Of a stretch of 55,651 nt of DNA, positions 33,367-41,444 are shown one piece after another (the stretch's first letter is position 1; every line of letters starts with the position of its first letter). The notes beneath the pieces are model-generated. The model was not told the origin of the DNA. It was given only the letters and a program-made list of their open reading frames with translations, and searched no databases. The position numbers were made by a program, and so were the translations under genes. The DNA is from JAVBNC01 sp031551765 (GTDB lineage Bacteria; Desulfobacterota; Desulfovibrionia; Desulfovibrionales; Desulfovibrionaceae), in assembly GCA_031551765.1 (NCBI GenBank), contig JAVBNC010000054.1, forward strand, positions 1 through 55,651, in the 5' to 3' direction.

Positions 33367-35043
33367 CTACCAGTTACGGAAACGGGCCGGGGGGTCGTAC
33401 AGGCCGCCGGACCATTCAACGAGTTCTTTGACGTTTTTGGCCGCAAGGAGCGAACGGTTGGCGCGGCTGCGGTCAATGCCGAGGTCCTCGGGCGTCTGGA
33501 TGATTTTCTTTTCGCGGAGCTGTTTCGTTATTTTCGGGTCCGCTTCCAGGCCGATCTTGGTGTACCCGGCCACGCCCCGGATGGCGTTCACGCGCTCTTC
33601 CAGGCTGGAGCACATGTGCATGGTGGCGATGCCTTCTTCAGTAATGATGTGCGAGATGTCGTCGGCATAGACCATGATCGGGGGCAGTTCGAGGTTGGCG
33701 TTCTTGGCCAGCTTTTCGGCGTCCAGCTCTTCCACGAAGGCGGGCTGCATCTTTTCCAGGAAGGTTTCCGCCATCTGGACCACCAGGCGCTTGCCGCGCC
33801 GCTGGTTGCCAAGATACTCCGACTGGGCCTTGAATTCGTCGCCGCACTTCATCCAGGCGTCGGTGACGTGGCGGCGGCCCTTGGCGTCGCAGCCCATGTT
33901 GGGCGCGCCGCCGAAACCGGCCACGCGGGTGGCCGTGGCCGTGGTGGAGTTGCCGTAGCGGTCGATCTGCAGCGTGCCGCCGATGAACATGTCCATGGCG
34001 TAGTGGCCGGCCGTCTGGCAGTAGGCGCGATTGGAACGCATGGTGCCGTCCGGGCCGATGAAGAAGACGTCCGGGCGCGCTTCGCAGTACTGCTGCATGC
34101 CCAGCTCGCCGCCGAAGCAGTGCACGGAATCCACCCAGCCGGATTCAATGGCCGGAATGAGCGTGGGGTGGGGGTTGAGCACGAAGTGCTTGCAGATTTT
34201 GCCCTTGAGGCCCAGTTCTTCGCCGTAGGTGGGCAGCAGCAGTTCAATGGCCGCGGTGTAGAAGCCGATGCCGTGGTTGAGGCGCTGCACGCCGTACTTG
34301 GCGTAAATGCCCTTCAGGGCGATCATGGCCATCAGGATCTGGGAGTCGGTGATCAGGGCCGGGTCGCGGGTGAACAGCGGCTCCAGGTAGAAGGGCTTGG
34401 GCGATTCGATGACAAAGTCCACCCATTCGCCGGGAATGTCCACGCGCTGCACTTTTTCTTTGTCGCCGTCCACCAGTTTGTTGACCTGGGCGATGACGAT
34501 GCCGCCGGAGAACTTGGTGGCTTCCACCTGGATGGGCGTGTCTTCGGTGTTGAACCCGGTGTACAGGTTGCCGTTGCGGTCGCCTTCATAGGCGCAGACC
34601 AGGCAGACTTTGGGCGTCAGGTCCGTGAAGTAGCGGGCGAAGAGTTCAAGGTAGGTATGGATGGCGCCGAGCTGGAGCTTGCCTTCGCCGATGAACTTGG
34701 CGATCTGGCCGCCCATGGGGCCGCCGTAGGCGAAGTCCAGCTTTTTGGCGATGCCTTTTTCAAAGATTTCCAGGAAGATGGGCAGGGCCAGGGCGGACTG
34801 GACCATGTGCAGGTCGTAGATTTTGTTCTTGTCGACTTTGGAAAGGCATTCGGCCAGAAAGTCCGCCTGCTTCTGGTTGTTGCCTTCCAGGTTTATTTTT
34901 TCACCGGGCCGGATCACCGCTTCAAGAAGCTTGACCGTGTCTTCGGCTCCGACTTCCTTGCCTTGGCGCACCAGGGGCGCCGCCAGCTTCATTCTTTCGA
35001 AATACTCGGTTTTCCGGGTATCCCATTTTCTTTGTTCAGGCAT
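33367..35043 (-). CDS. madA: Acetyl-ACP:malonate ACP-transferase (alpha subunit)
   Basis: A 558-residue CoA-transferase-like protein of the MdcA/MadA family (GGPMGGQIAKFIGEG, CLVCAYEGDRNGNLYTGFN, VAGFGGAPNMGCDAKGRRH). It replaces the acetyl group on the ACP with malonate, releasing acetate, and so starts each catalytic turn. Length matches the family (about 550). CGGAGG precedes the ATG. It lies just downstream of birA. Confidence 0.94.
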   Translation of the reverse strand: MPEQRKWDTRKTEYFERMKLAAPLVRQGKEVGAEDTVKLLEAVIRPGEKINLEGNNQKQADFLAECLSKVDKNKIYDLHMVQSALALPIFLEIFEKGIAKKLDFAYGGPMGGQIAKFIGEGKLQLGAIHTYLELFARYFTDLTPKVCLVCAYEGDRNGNLYTGFNTEDTPIQVEATKFSGGIVIAQVNKLVDGDKEKVQRVDIPGEWVDFVIESPKPFYLEPLFTRDPALITDSQILMAMIALKGIYAKYGVQRLNHGIGFYTAAIELLLPTYGEELGLKGKICKHFVLNPHPTLIPAIESGWVDSVHCFGGELGMQQYCEARPDVFFIGPDGTMRSNRAYCQTAGHYAMDMFIGGTLQIDRYGNSTTATATRVAGFGGAPNMGCDAKGRRHVTDAWMKCGDEFKAQSEYLGNQRRGKRLVVQMAETFLEKMQPAFVEELDAEKLAKNANLELPPIMVYADDISHIITEEGIATMHMCSSLEERVNAIRGVAGYTKIGLEADPKITKQLREKKIIQTPEDLGIDRSRANRSLLAAKNVKELVEWSGGLYDPPARFRNW

Positions 35044-35082
35044 TGTTTCCTCCGTAAGCTGCGTGAAGGGAATACCATTGTA

Positions 35083-35976
35083 TTACCGTGGCGCTTCGGC
35101 AAAGCGGATCTCGCCGGAATCGACGCGCAGGGCAGTGCCGTCGTCCGTCAGCGCCGTCAGGGCGCCGTGGCTGTCGAGATCAAAGGCCGTCGCGTGGGAA
35201 TATCCGTACCCGTCAGGGAGGATAATCTTCTTGTTCATGGTGCAGTTGTGTTTCAGCCAGGCTTCGCGCACCGGGGCAAAGCCGTTTTCCGTCCAGACGG
35301 CGAACCAATGGTCAACCATGGCGCCGATGGCCTGGAGCAGCTCTTCCCTAGGGAAAAGCCTCCCGCCGGAGAGCAGACGGAGCGACGTGGCCGCGCCGCG
35401 TAAATATTTCGGGAAATCGTTTTCGCCGTGCGCTATGTTGACGCCCACTCCGAGAATAAGAGGGGTTATGGAACCGGGCGGTTGCGCCGCGCTTGTTTCC
35501 ACCAGCAGGCCGCAGCATTTTTTGCCGCCGTGCAGCAGGTCGTTGGGCCATTTCGCTTCCAGGGCGACCCCGCAGGACGCGGCCACCGCCTCGCGCACGG
35601 CCACCGCGAAAACGAGCGTGGACTGGGCCAGGCGCTCAGCGGGGACGGCGGCGGGCATGATGAAGCTTACCCACAGCCCCAGGCCGGGGGCGGATTCCCA
35701 ACGCCTGTCGTGGCGGCACTGCCCGGCGCTCTGGCTGTCCGCGACAATGACGCGTTTTTGCGTGTCGCCTTGAGCCAGAATACGCTGGGCTTCGGCATTG
35801 GTGGAATCGAGCCGCGAAAAGCGCGTCACGGCCCAGCCGGGAAGGGCGCAAAAGGGCGAAGCGCCATGGCGCACGCCGTGGCCGGCACAAGGCTCCGGTG
35901 CGGAGCCTTGCGGCCGGTCGGCATGAAGGAGCGGGACCGCTCCTTCGCTATATGCGGCATGGTATGCCACACGCAC
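35083..35976 (-). CDS. birA: Biotin-protein ligase without DNA-binding domain
   Basis: A 297-residue protein with a catalytic biotin ligase domain (RLDSTNAEAQRIL, RRWESAPGLGLWVSFIM, EAKWPNDLLHGGKKCCGLLVE) followed by a C-terminal SH3-like domain. The 50 residues before the catalytic domain do not look like the BirA helix-turn-helix, so it is probably a ligase only. It would biotinylate MadF. The frame begins with GTG at 35976, six bases after the madB stop; a second GTG at 35970 has GAGGT upstream and is equally likely. Its place between madB and madA is specific to this operon. Confidence 0.88.
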   Translation of the reverse strand: MRVAYHAAYSEGAVPLLHADRPQGSAPEPCAGHGVRHGASPFCALPGWAVTRFSRLDSTNAEAQRILAQGDTQKRVIVADSQSAGQCRHDRRWESAPGLGLWVSFIMPAAVPAERLAQSTLVFAVAVREAVAASCGVALEAKWPNDLLHGGKKCCGLLVETSAAQPPGSITPLILGVGVNIAHGENDFPKYLRGAATSLRLLSGGRLFPREELLQAIGAMVDHWFAVWTENGFAPVREAWLKHNCTMNKKIILPDGYGYSHATAFDLDSHGALTALTDDGTALRVDSGEIRFAEAPR

Positions 35977-35982
35977 CTCGAT

Positions 35983-37185
35983 TTACGGCATCCAGCCGAT
36001 AGTGGCGATAAACACGCCCGTCGCGATGGCCGTGGTGATGACGCCGCAGATCTGCGTGCCCATGGCAATAGGCATGATGACGCAGTAGGGGTTTTCCTGC
36101 ATGGCGACCTTCTGGGCGATTTTCGCCGTGGTGGGCATGCAGGAGACGGCGGCCACGCCGATAACCGGGTTGAACTGGCCCTTGAAGATCTTGTAGAACA
36201 TCCAGGCGCCGAGAATGCCGCCCACGCCGGAAACCGCCAGAGCGATAATGCCGAGCACCACCAGGATGACGATTTTCGGGTTCAGCAGCACGCTGGCGTC
36301 GCAGAGCACGCCGAGGAGCAGGCCCATGAAGAAGGTGGAACCGTAAAGGATGGTGGATTCAAGCAGCCGCTGCAACGGCTCGATTTCCGCTTCCTTGATG
36401 GCTACGCCGAGGAAGAAGGACAGGATGAGCGGCGCGGCTACCGGCAGGATAAGGCAAAGCAGGGCGCAGAGCACGACGGTCATCAGGAACTTTGTTTTCT
36501 GGGAAACATCCGGAACTTCGAACTCCATGTCGATGCCGCGGTATCCGGCGGGGATCAGCGCTTTCAGCAGGAAGGGGTAGCCGACGTACGTCAGGCTCAG
36601 GTACAGGTAGGCGATGATGGCAATGGGCACAAAAAGGTCCTTGGCCAGGACCAGGGAGGCGAAAAGCACCATGGGGCCGTCCGCGCCGCCGATAATGGCC
36701 ACGGAAATGGCCTCGCCCGGGGCAAGGCCCAGGTAGCGGCCCACCACCAGGGCGGCAAAGGTGCCCAGTTCGCCGAACAGGGCCAGGATCATGCAGGTCC
36801 AGGGCCGGACCAGGATGAAGGAAATTTCGCTCATGACGCCGATACCCATGAACACCAGGCAGGCGATGAGCGCGTTGGAAAAGCTTAATGTATAAATTGG
36901 CTGCAGGAAGTTGACCTGCATGATGTTGACCACGTCGGCCGGATCGGACACCAGCGGGTCAAGGATAATGTTGCCGATATTGCCGTTTATAAACAGTACG
37001 CCCGCGTTGATGGCGATCATGCCGAGGCCCATGGGCACCATGATCAGCGGCTCAAGCGTACCCTTGAAGCCGTAATAGGACAACACGATGCCGAAAAGGA
37101 TCAGGCCGACCCGGAACAGGGCGATAAGGGTGTCTTGCATGAACAGGCTGGAAATGCCGGGGAAGAGTTGGATTAATTGTTCCAT
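35983..37185 (-). CDS. madB: Carboxybiotin decarboxylase, sodium pump subunit MadB
   Basis: A 400-residue membrane protein of the OadB/MadB/GcdB family with about nine segments. The key motifs are IIGGADGPMVLFASL, carrying the essential Asp, and FNPVIGVAAVSCMPTTAKIA. It decarboxylates biotin on MadF and couples this to sodium export, so malonate breakdown makes a sodium gradient. GGAGT precedes the ATG at 37185. A 42-residue membrane protein gene lies 15 bases upstream. Confidence 0.95.
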   Translation of the reverse strand: MEQLIQLFPGISSLFMQDTLIALFRVGLILFGIVLSYYGFKGTLEPLIMVPMGLGMIAINAGVLFINGNIGNIILDPLVSDPADVVNIMQVNFLQPIYTLSFSNALIACLVFMGIGVMSEISFILVRPWTCMILALFGELGTFAALVVGRYLGLAPGEAISVAIIGGADGPMVLFASLVLAKDLFVPIAIIAYLYLSLTYVGYPFLLKALIPAGYRGIDMEFEVPDVSQKTKFLMTVVLCALLCLILPVAAPLILSFFLGVAIKEAEIEPLQRLLESTILYGSTFFMGLLLGVLCDASVLLNPKIVILVVLGIIALAVSGVGGILGAWMFYKIFKGQFNPVIGVAAVSCMPTTAKIAQKVAMQENPYCVIMPIAMGTQICGVITTAIATGVFIATIGWMP

Positions 37186-37200
37186 TGACGGACTCCTGGC

Positions 37201-37329
37201 CTAGCTCTGGCCGTTGCCATTGTCTGATTTGCTCATAACGCTGTTGATGACAAGCACGACAGCGACCACAGCCAGCGAAATGACCGCTGTAAGGCCATAA
37301 CACAGCAGGGCGTACGTTATAACGTTCAT
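37201..37329 (-). CDS. Small membrane protein heading the mad operon (MadZ-like or decarboxylase gamma-like)
   Basis: A 42-residue open frame: MNVITYALLCYGLTAVISLA, then VVAVVLVINSVMS and the polar end KSDNGNGQS. It has one clear membrane segment. AAGGAA lies eight bases before the ATG, and the stop is 15 bases before madB, so it looks genuinely translated. Position and size suit the small MadY/MadZ proteins of the Malonomonas operon or the short gamma subunits that stabilise oxaloacetate decarboxylase pumps; I cannot tell which from sequence. Confidence 0.7.
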   Translation of the reverse strand: MNVITYALLCYGLTAVISLAVVAVVLVINSVMSKSDNGNGQS

Positions 37330-37411
37330 GCGCGTTCCTTCTGTTAGAGTTCCTTGGACATGTTCCGTGGCCCATGCGGTTTTTCTGAAAACGTTTTATG
37401 TCCCCCAAGGC

Positions 37412-37477
37412 AAAAGGCTGATTTTTGTCCAGGGCCGCACCGCAAAGGTGCTGCCTTTGGCTCCAAATCAGCCTTTT
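37412..37477. promoter_or_regulatory. Nested hairpin in the mad leader
   Basis: AAAAGGCTGATTT (37412-37424) pairs perfectly with AAATCAGCCTTTT (37465-37477). Inside, CAAAGG pairs with CCTTTG. The outer stem ends in four T residues on both strands, so it could be a weak bidirectional terminator or a regulatory RNA fold. It lies 83 bases before the first mad gene start. Confidence 0.6.
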
Positions 37478-37530
37478 CCCGTCAAGGGCAACGTTCGCTT
37501 TTCAGAGACATACTCAAGGCCGGCGCCGAC

Positions 37531-37570
37531 AAAAAAGCCGTCCATGCGGCATGAGCGCCGCGCTGGACGG
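37531..37570 (-). terminator. Intrinsic terminator inside the mad leader
   Basis: On the minus strand CCGTCCA, GC, GCGGC, loop GCTCAT, GCCGC, A, TGGACGG forms a 12-bp stem, followed by CTTTTTTG. It stands 346 bases after hutP and 201 bases before the first mad gene, so without readthrough the operon would be silent. It is the predicted target of antitermination. Confidence 0.85.
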
Positions 37571-37916
37571 GGGTATCTTTGCACAGGTGTGCGGGAAAAA
37601 GGAAAGCCGCCGTGGGCCAGTCTGTTCGCGTGAAACCACAAGGACGCATAACGCGACCTCCAGGGTTTACGCCTTCTTAACTACTACAGCGTCACAACGG
37701 CGAATTTATCAACTCACGCAGTCCGGCATCCGTATGCCGAACCATCGCTCCCGGCGGAACTTGCGCCGGCTGCGTGCCACATGGCATCGCACGTAACCTG
37801 AAGTATCAGGTTATTGTTCAGGATATACAAATCATGAAGACTAATCAAGTGGTATTTGACAGAGCAAGGCTGTGAGCCCGGCTTGACCGGCGGTTGCGCG
37901 GGAAAGCGGAACCGCC

Positions 37917-38339
37917 TTAAAGGTGCATCACGCCAAGGCCGCCGCGTTCGTGGTTGGTAATGGCGGAAAAGGCCGAGTCGCCGTAAGCAGAAACCGCCAC
38001 CCATTTGCCGTCCGAGACAATGGCCACTTTGGCCTTGATGCTGTTGGAAATGGATGTGCGCGGCATCATGGCCTGGAAGGCTTCAAGGCTGGCGTGCAGC
38101 ACGGCGTGGACCTGCCCCGGAGTCTTTTTTATGACCCCGCCCGCGAGAGCGGCGTTGATGATGGATTTGGCGTAGCTAATGTTGATCTTGTGGGCGGTGC
38201 CGGCAATAAAGGTCACCGCGGCGCGGATTCCTTCCCGCCTGGCGATGGCCTCTTTGATCATGTCTTCTTCGCTCTCGTCGGTCATGGAGAGCAGCAGGGC
38301 GATTTTGCCGATGCGTGTGGATAGGCCGATTGTGATCAT
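37917..38339 (-). CDS. hutP: HutP-family RNA-binding antiterminator
   Basis: A 140-residue protein of the HutP family. The C-terminus (DGKWVAVSAYGDSAFSAI, then GGLGVMHL) aligns with the Bacillus subtilis HutP end (WIAVSLYG, GVGINHI), and VHAVLHASLEAF aligns with its metal/histidine-binding helix; two of the helix His residues and the C-terminal His are kept, one helix His is Gln here. In Bacillus, HutP binds histidine and Mg2+ and prevents termination upstream of hut genes. Here it heads the malonate operon instead, with a terminator downstream. GAGG precedes the ATG at 38339. Confidence 0.82.
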   Translation of the reverse strand: MITIGLSTRIGKIALLLSMTDESEEDMIKEAIARREGIRAAVTFIAGTAHKINISYAKSIINAALAGGVIKKTPGQVHAVLHASLEAFQAMMPRTSISNSIKAKVAIVSDGKWVAVSAYGDSAFSAITNHERGGLGVMHL

Positions 38340-38649
38340 ACTGACCTCATGAAGGCTGTTGCGCAAAGCGCGGCAACTACGCGCACTGCTTTGCCCGGGG
38401 GTGAAAAATCCGGAGCGCCACGGTCTGAACAGTTCGATCAGGTAACAGCGGGAGAGGCGAGACTAAAATCGCGAGTGGAGGCAAAATAAAAAACACGCTG
38501 CCGGAACTGCGGGGCATTTGCCCATGCTGCACGTACGATGACGCGCGCTTGGCTGGATACACTAAAATTGCCGACAACACAAGTCCGGATGGCCGCGGCG
38601 CGCCGTTTACGGCTTGTGTTGCCCGCCCGGCCGCAAGACCATAAAGGGG
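38340..38649. other. Upstream region of hutP
   Basis: About 310 bases with no protein-like frame. It must contain the hutP-mad promoter, but I find no convincing -35/-10 pair or GG-N10-GC sigma-54 signal. Confidence 0.4.
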
Positions 38650-38693
38650 GGGCGGGCGGGGCGGCCGGCGGCGGGAGCGGGGCCCCCGCCGCC
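38650..38693 (-). terminator. GC-rich terminator after the oadA-type gene
   Basis: On the minus strand GGCGGCGGG pairs with CCCGCCGCC directly after the stop at 38703; GC-rich sequence and then CCTTTAT follow. Strong stem but poor T tract. Confidence 0.55.
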
Positions 38694-38702
38694 GTTCCGG
38701 CA

Positions 38703-40106
38703 TCAGCGGTTCTTTTTGAAAAATTCCAGGGCTACTTCCGGAAACAGGGCGTAGCTGAGCACATCTTCCACGCTGGCGTTGGGGTAGCCTTTTTCCTTCA
38801 GCGCGGCTTTCAGGGCTTCCATTTGCGGGGGAATGTCGTCGGCCGGGCGGTGGGTGATGCGTTCCGCGCCTTCCAGAATCTTGTCCGCCACTTCCGGGTT
38901 TAGAGGGGCGGGGGTTTTGCCGTACTTGCCCCGGGCCAGGTCGCGCACGTCCTGCGGCACCACGGCGTAGCGCTCGCCCATGCCCACGTTCATAGCGGCC
39001 ATGGAACCCACGATCTGGCTGGTGGGGGTGACCAGGGGCGGGTAGCCCAGGTCGGCCCGCACTCTGGGCATTTCTTCCAGCAGTTCGTCGTATTTGTCTT
39101 CCCAGCCCTGCTCCTTGAGCTGGTTGCGCAGGTTGGAAAGCATGCCGCCGGGGATCTGGAAGGTCAGAACCTTCACGTCCACGTCAAAGCAGGTGTTGAG
39201 GTTGAAATCCTTGGCCAGGTTTTTTTTCACGTCGCGGAAGAAGTCGGCCAGAGGGTAGAGGCTTTCTTTCTTGATGCCGGTGTCGCGGTCCCGGCCTTCA
39301 TGGGCGGCGACCATGGATTCCGTGGCCGGCTGCGAGGTGCCCAGGGCGAAAGGCGAAAGGGCGCAGTCCACCACTTCCGCCCCGGCTTCCGCGGCTTTCA
39401 TGTAGGCCATGGAAGCCATGCCGCTGGTGTAGTGGCTGTGCAGGTGCACGGGAAGGTGCTTGGTCTTGGGGTTGGCCTTGAACTCCCTGACCAGGTCGTA
39501 GGCCACGTAGGGGGCGAGAAGGCCGGACATGTCCTTGATGCACAGGGAATCCACCCCGCGCTCGGCAAAGTGTTCCGCTACTTCCACAAAGTTCCTGGTG
39601 GTGTGGAAAGGGCTGATGGTGTAGATGATGGCGCCCTGCACGTGGGCCCCGGTCTTTTGGGCGGCCCTGATGGAGGATTCCAGGTTGCGCACGTCGTTGA
39701 GCGCGTCAAAGATGCGGATGACGCTGACGCCGTTTTCCACCATCTTTTCCACAAAGGTTTCCACCACATCGTCGGCATAGTGGTTGTAGCCCAGAATGTT
39801 CTGGCCGCGCAGCAGCATGGAGATGGGCGTCTTTTTCAGCTTGGCCCGCAGTTCGCGCAGGCGCTGCCAGGGGTCTTCATTCAGAAAGCGCAGGCAGGAG
39901 TCAAAAGTGGCGCCGCCCCAGGCTTCCAGCGCCCAGTAGCCCACGTTGTCCAACAACTCCAGTTCGGGCTCCATGTCGGAAAGACGCATGCGGGTGGCGG
40001 CCAGGGACTGGTGGCCGTCGCGCAGCACGGTTTCCATGATGCCCAGCGGGACGTTGCCTTTGGCGTCAGCGGTTTTGTACACGGGTTTTATCGGCGTAAA
40101 TCCCAT
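38703..40106 (-). CDS. oadA: OadA/PycB-type carboxyltransferase subunit lacking a biotin domain
   Basis: A 467-residue protein with the carboxyltransferase barrel (ETVLRDGHQSLAATRMRLSD, IRIFDALNDVRNLESSI, LHSHYTSGMASMAYMKAAEA; metal ligands Asp and the HLHSH His pair are present) and the conserved C-terminal helical domain (PGGMLSNLRNQLKEQG). Pyruvate carboxylase B and oxaloacetate decarboxylase alpha subunits usually continue with a biotin carrier domain; this one stops before it, so it needs a separate carrier, perhaps MadF or one encoded elsewhere. AAGGAG precedes the ATG at 40106. Whether it works as carboxylase or decarboxylase cannot be decided here. Confidence 0.88.
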   Translation of the reverse strand: MGFTPIKPVYKTADAKGNVPLGIMETVLRDGHQSLAATRMRLSDMEPELELLDNVGYWALEAWGGATFDSCLRFLNEDPWQRLRELRAKLKKTPISMLLRGQNILGYNHYADDVVETFVEKMVENGVSVIRIFDALNDVRNLESSIRAAQKTGAHVQGAIIYTISPFHTTRNFVEVAEHFAERGVDSLCIKDMSGLLAPYVAYDLVREFKANPKTKHLPVHLHSHYTSGMASMAYMKAAEAGAEVVDCALSPFALGTSQPATESMVAAHEGRDRDTGIKKESLYPLADFFRDVKKNLAKDFNLNTCFDVDVKVLTFQIPGGMLSNLRNQLKEQGWEDKYDELLEEMPRVRADLGYPPLVTPTSQIVGSMAAMNVGMGERYAVVPQDVRDLARGKYGKTPAPLNPEVADKILEGAERITHRPADDIPPQMEALKAALKEKGYPNASVEDVLSYALFPEVALEFFKKNR

Positions 40107-40300
40107 ACCTGTCTCCTTGTTCGGGGGGAGCTCCCGCGCTGCGGCGGGTGTTCCGGGTTGCATTGTTTTGCTTCACATAAATATAATAAGACGCGTGCGT
40201 GCAAACCCCAAAAGTTCTTCCGACCCGGCGTTGACCGGGGGCTGTTTACAATGAACGTCCACGGGGCCGCGGTCGCCCGCATGCCCACCGCGCGCGAAGC

Positions 40301-40385
40301 TGACCCCCTGTCGCGGGGGCAAGGGGCTCAGCCCCTTGCGGGTGCAGGGCAGCGCTCTGCTTTGACTCTCCATTGGCGTCGACAG
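40301..40385 (-). repeat. Dispersed repeat, family I, long diverged copy C
   Basis: Read on the minus strand it begins GCTGTCGACGCCAATGGAGA and continues GCAGAGCGCTGCCCTGCACC, the same plan as copies D and E, ending in a CAAGGGGCT/AGCCCCTTG hairpin. It lies directly after bioY2 and before the oadA-type gene. The first arm is diverged. The remaining 40107-40300 contains the oadA upstream region with an AT-rich stretch (TTATTATATTTATG) that may be its promoter. Confidence 0.7.
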
Positions 40386-40408
40386 CTAAAACCGTTTCAA
40401 AACCGCCG

Positions 40409-40966
40409 CTAGCACGCGGGCAGCAGCCTCCTGGTAAGAAGAAAGCGGTACGCGGCCGTTGCCGCCGCGATTTTGGCCACGGCGGCCGGCACAAAGGGCA
40501 GAAAGCCGACGGCCAGGGCCTTGGACAGGGAAATATTGATTACCTGGGCCAGCCGCAGCGAGCCCAGCAGCAGAAAAAGCGTGTACCCCGACGCGCAGCA
40601 GAGCGCGATCATGGCGAAAGGCTTGAGCGGAACCCCGCCGGCCAGTCCGCAAACGGCCGCGCCAAGCACAAAACCCGCCAGGTATCCGCCCGTGGGACCC
40701 AACAGCACCGCGAGGCCCGCCTTGCCGCCCACAAAGACCGGCAGGCCCAGGCACCCGGCCGCCAGGTACAGGGCCACGGCCAGCGCCCCGCCGCGCGGCC
40801 CCAGAATCAGCCCGGCCAGCATGGCAAAAAAGTCCTGGAAAGAAACCGGCACCGGGCTGAACGGCAGCACGGGAATGGAAATGAAGGCGCCCACGGCGGT
40901 CAGGGCCGCCATAAGGGCGGTCCACACCAGGCGGTGAATGGAGTGCAAAGAGGAACCCTGCCGCAT
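40409..40966 (-). CDS. bioY: Second BioY biotin S-component
   Basis: A 185-residue, six-segment BioY with the same landmarks as the copy at 26025 (LPFSPVPVSFQDFFAMLAG, GLPVFVGGKAGLAVLLGPTG, ending YRFLLTRRLLPAC). No ATPase or permease gene adjoins it, so it either works alone, as some BioY proteins can, or shares the BioM/BioN-like module. It lies upstream of the oadA-type gene, another biotin-dependent function, with repeat copy C between them. Confidence 0.92.
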   Translation of the reverse strand: MRQGSSLHSIHRLVWTALMAALTAVGAFISIPVLPFSPVPVSFQDFFAMLAGLILGPRGGALAVALYLAAGCLGLPVFVGGKAGLAVLLGPTGGYLAGFVLGAAVCGLAGGVPLKPFAMIALCCASGYTLFLLLGSLRLAQVINISLSKALAVGFLPFVPAAVAKIAAATAAYRFLLTRRLLPAC

Positions 40967-41203
40967 CGCGTTTTGCTTCCTTTATATAAGGCAGGCCCTG
41001 GGGTTTTGTGCCGTGTCCGCCTCATGCCGCCCCGGGCAGTGCGACCGTCATGCCGGCGGGATACAAGAGCGAAGCGAAAATGCCGGGAAGACGGAAGCGT
41101 TGTTTCATAAAAAGCCTGTTTGCCGCGCGGGGCGGGAAAACGTGCTTTTCTCCGGAAAAGCGGTTCCGGCGGCGAAATTCCTTACTTTCTTCCGAAGCGC
41201 AAA

Positions 41204-41220
41204 TCTATAGCAGGCATGCA
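41204..41220 (-). promoter_or_regulatory. Possible extended -10 promoter for bioY2
   Basis: The minus strand reads TGCCTGCTATAGA, an extended -10 like those at 10627 and 12328. It would give a leader of about 235 bases. No clear -35 is seen. Confidence 0.3.
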
Positions 41221-41235
41221 ACTATACGTACAGCA

Positions 41236-41251
41236 AGTGATAGCTGTCACA
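41236..41251. promoter_or_regulatory. CRP/FNR-family-like binding site
   Basis: AGTGA-TAGCTG-TCACA matches TGTGA-N6-TCACA at nine of ten fixed positions. Desulfovibrio uses CRP-like regulators such as HcpR with this type of site. It lies between the divergent bioY2 and M20 promoters. One isolated match. Confidence 0.35.
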
Positions 41252-41444
41252 AGCAGAAAAAAATGCATTGTTTTACAACTTTTAACGCTAACGTTTTCAT
41301 CGAATACGAAAATTTTATCCCATGGCCCAAATGACCCCGCAGCGAGGTTTCGCTCCGTCTTTCATTTTACTGTCACGGCTTTTCGTTTTATAACGTCACA
41401 AACTTTGTCCAGGTACACCTTTTAACCGTAAGGCAGGCAGTATC

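Larger units (their letters stand above)
37330..37916 (-). other. Long leader between hutP and the malonate operon
   Basis: 587 bases without a convincing gene on either strand. In transcription order it holds a purine-rich stretch with repeated NAG triplets (GCTGTAGTAGTTAAGAAGGC, 37671-37690), a strong intrinsic terminator (37531-37570), a nested hairpin (37412-37477) and the ribosome site of the small membrane protein gene. This is the layout expected of an antitermination-controlled leader. Confidence 0.7.
40967..41444. other. AT-rich intergenic region between divergent bioY2 and the M20 gene
   Basis: 478 bases without a convincing gene. From 41200 to 41410 it is strikingly AT-rich compared with its surroundings. 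It holds a possible minus-strand promoter (41204-41209) and a CRP-like palindrome (41236-41251). Confidence 0.55.

Noticed and set aside
37671..37690. Exact Bacillus-type HutP binding site (evenly spaced UAG triplets)
   Set aside because: NAG triplets are present but spacing is three or five bases rather than four and not repeated cleanly; reported only as a purine-rich stretch.
38340..38650. Sigma-54-type promoter upstream of hutP
   Set aside because: The closest GG/GC pair has the wrong spacing, so I do not call it.
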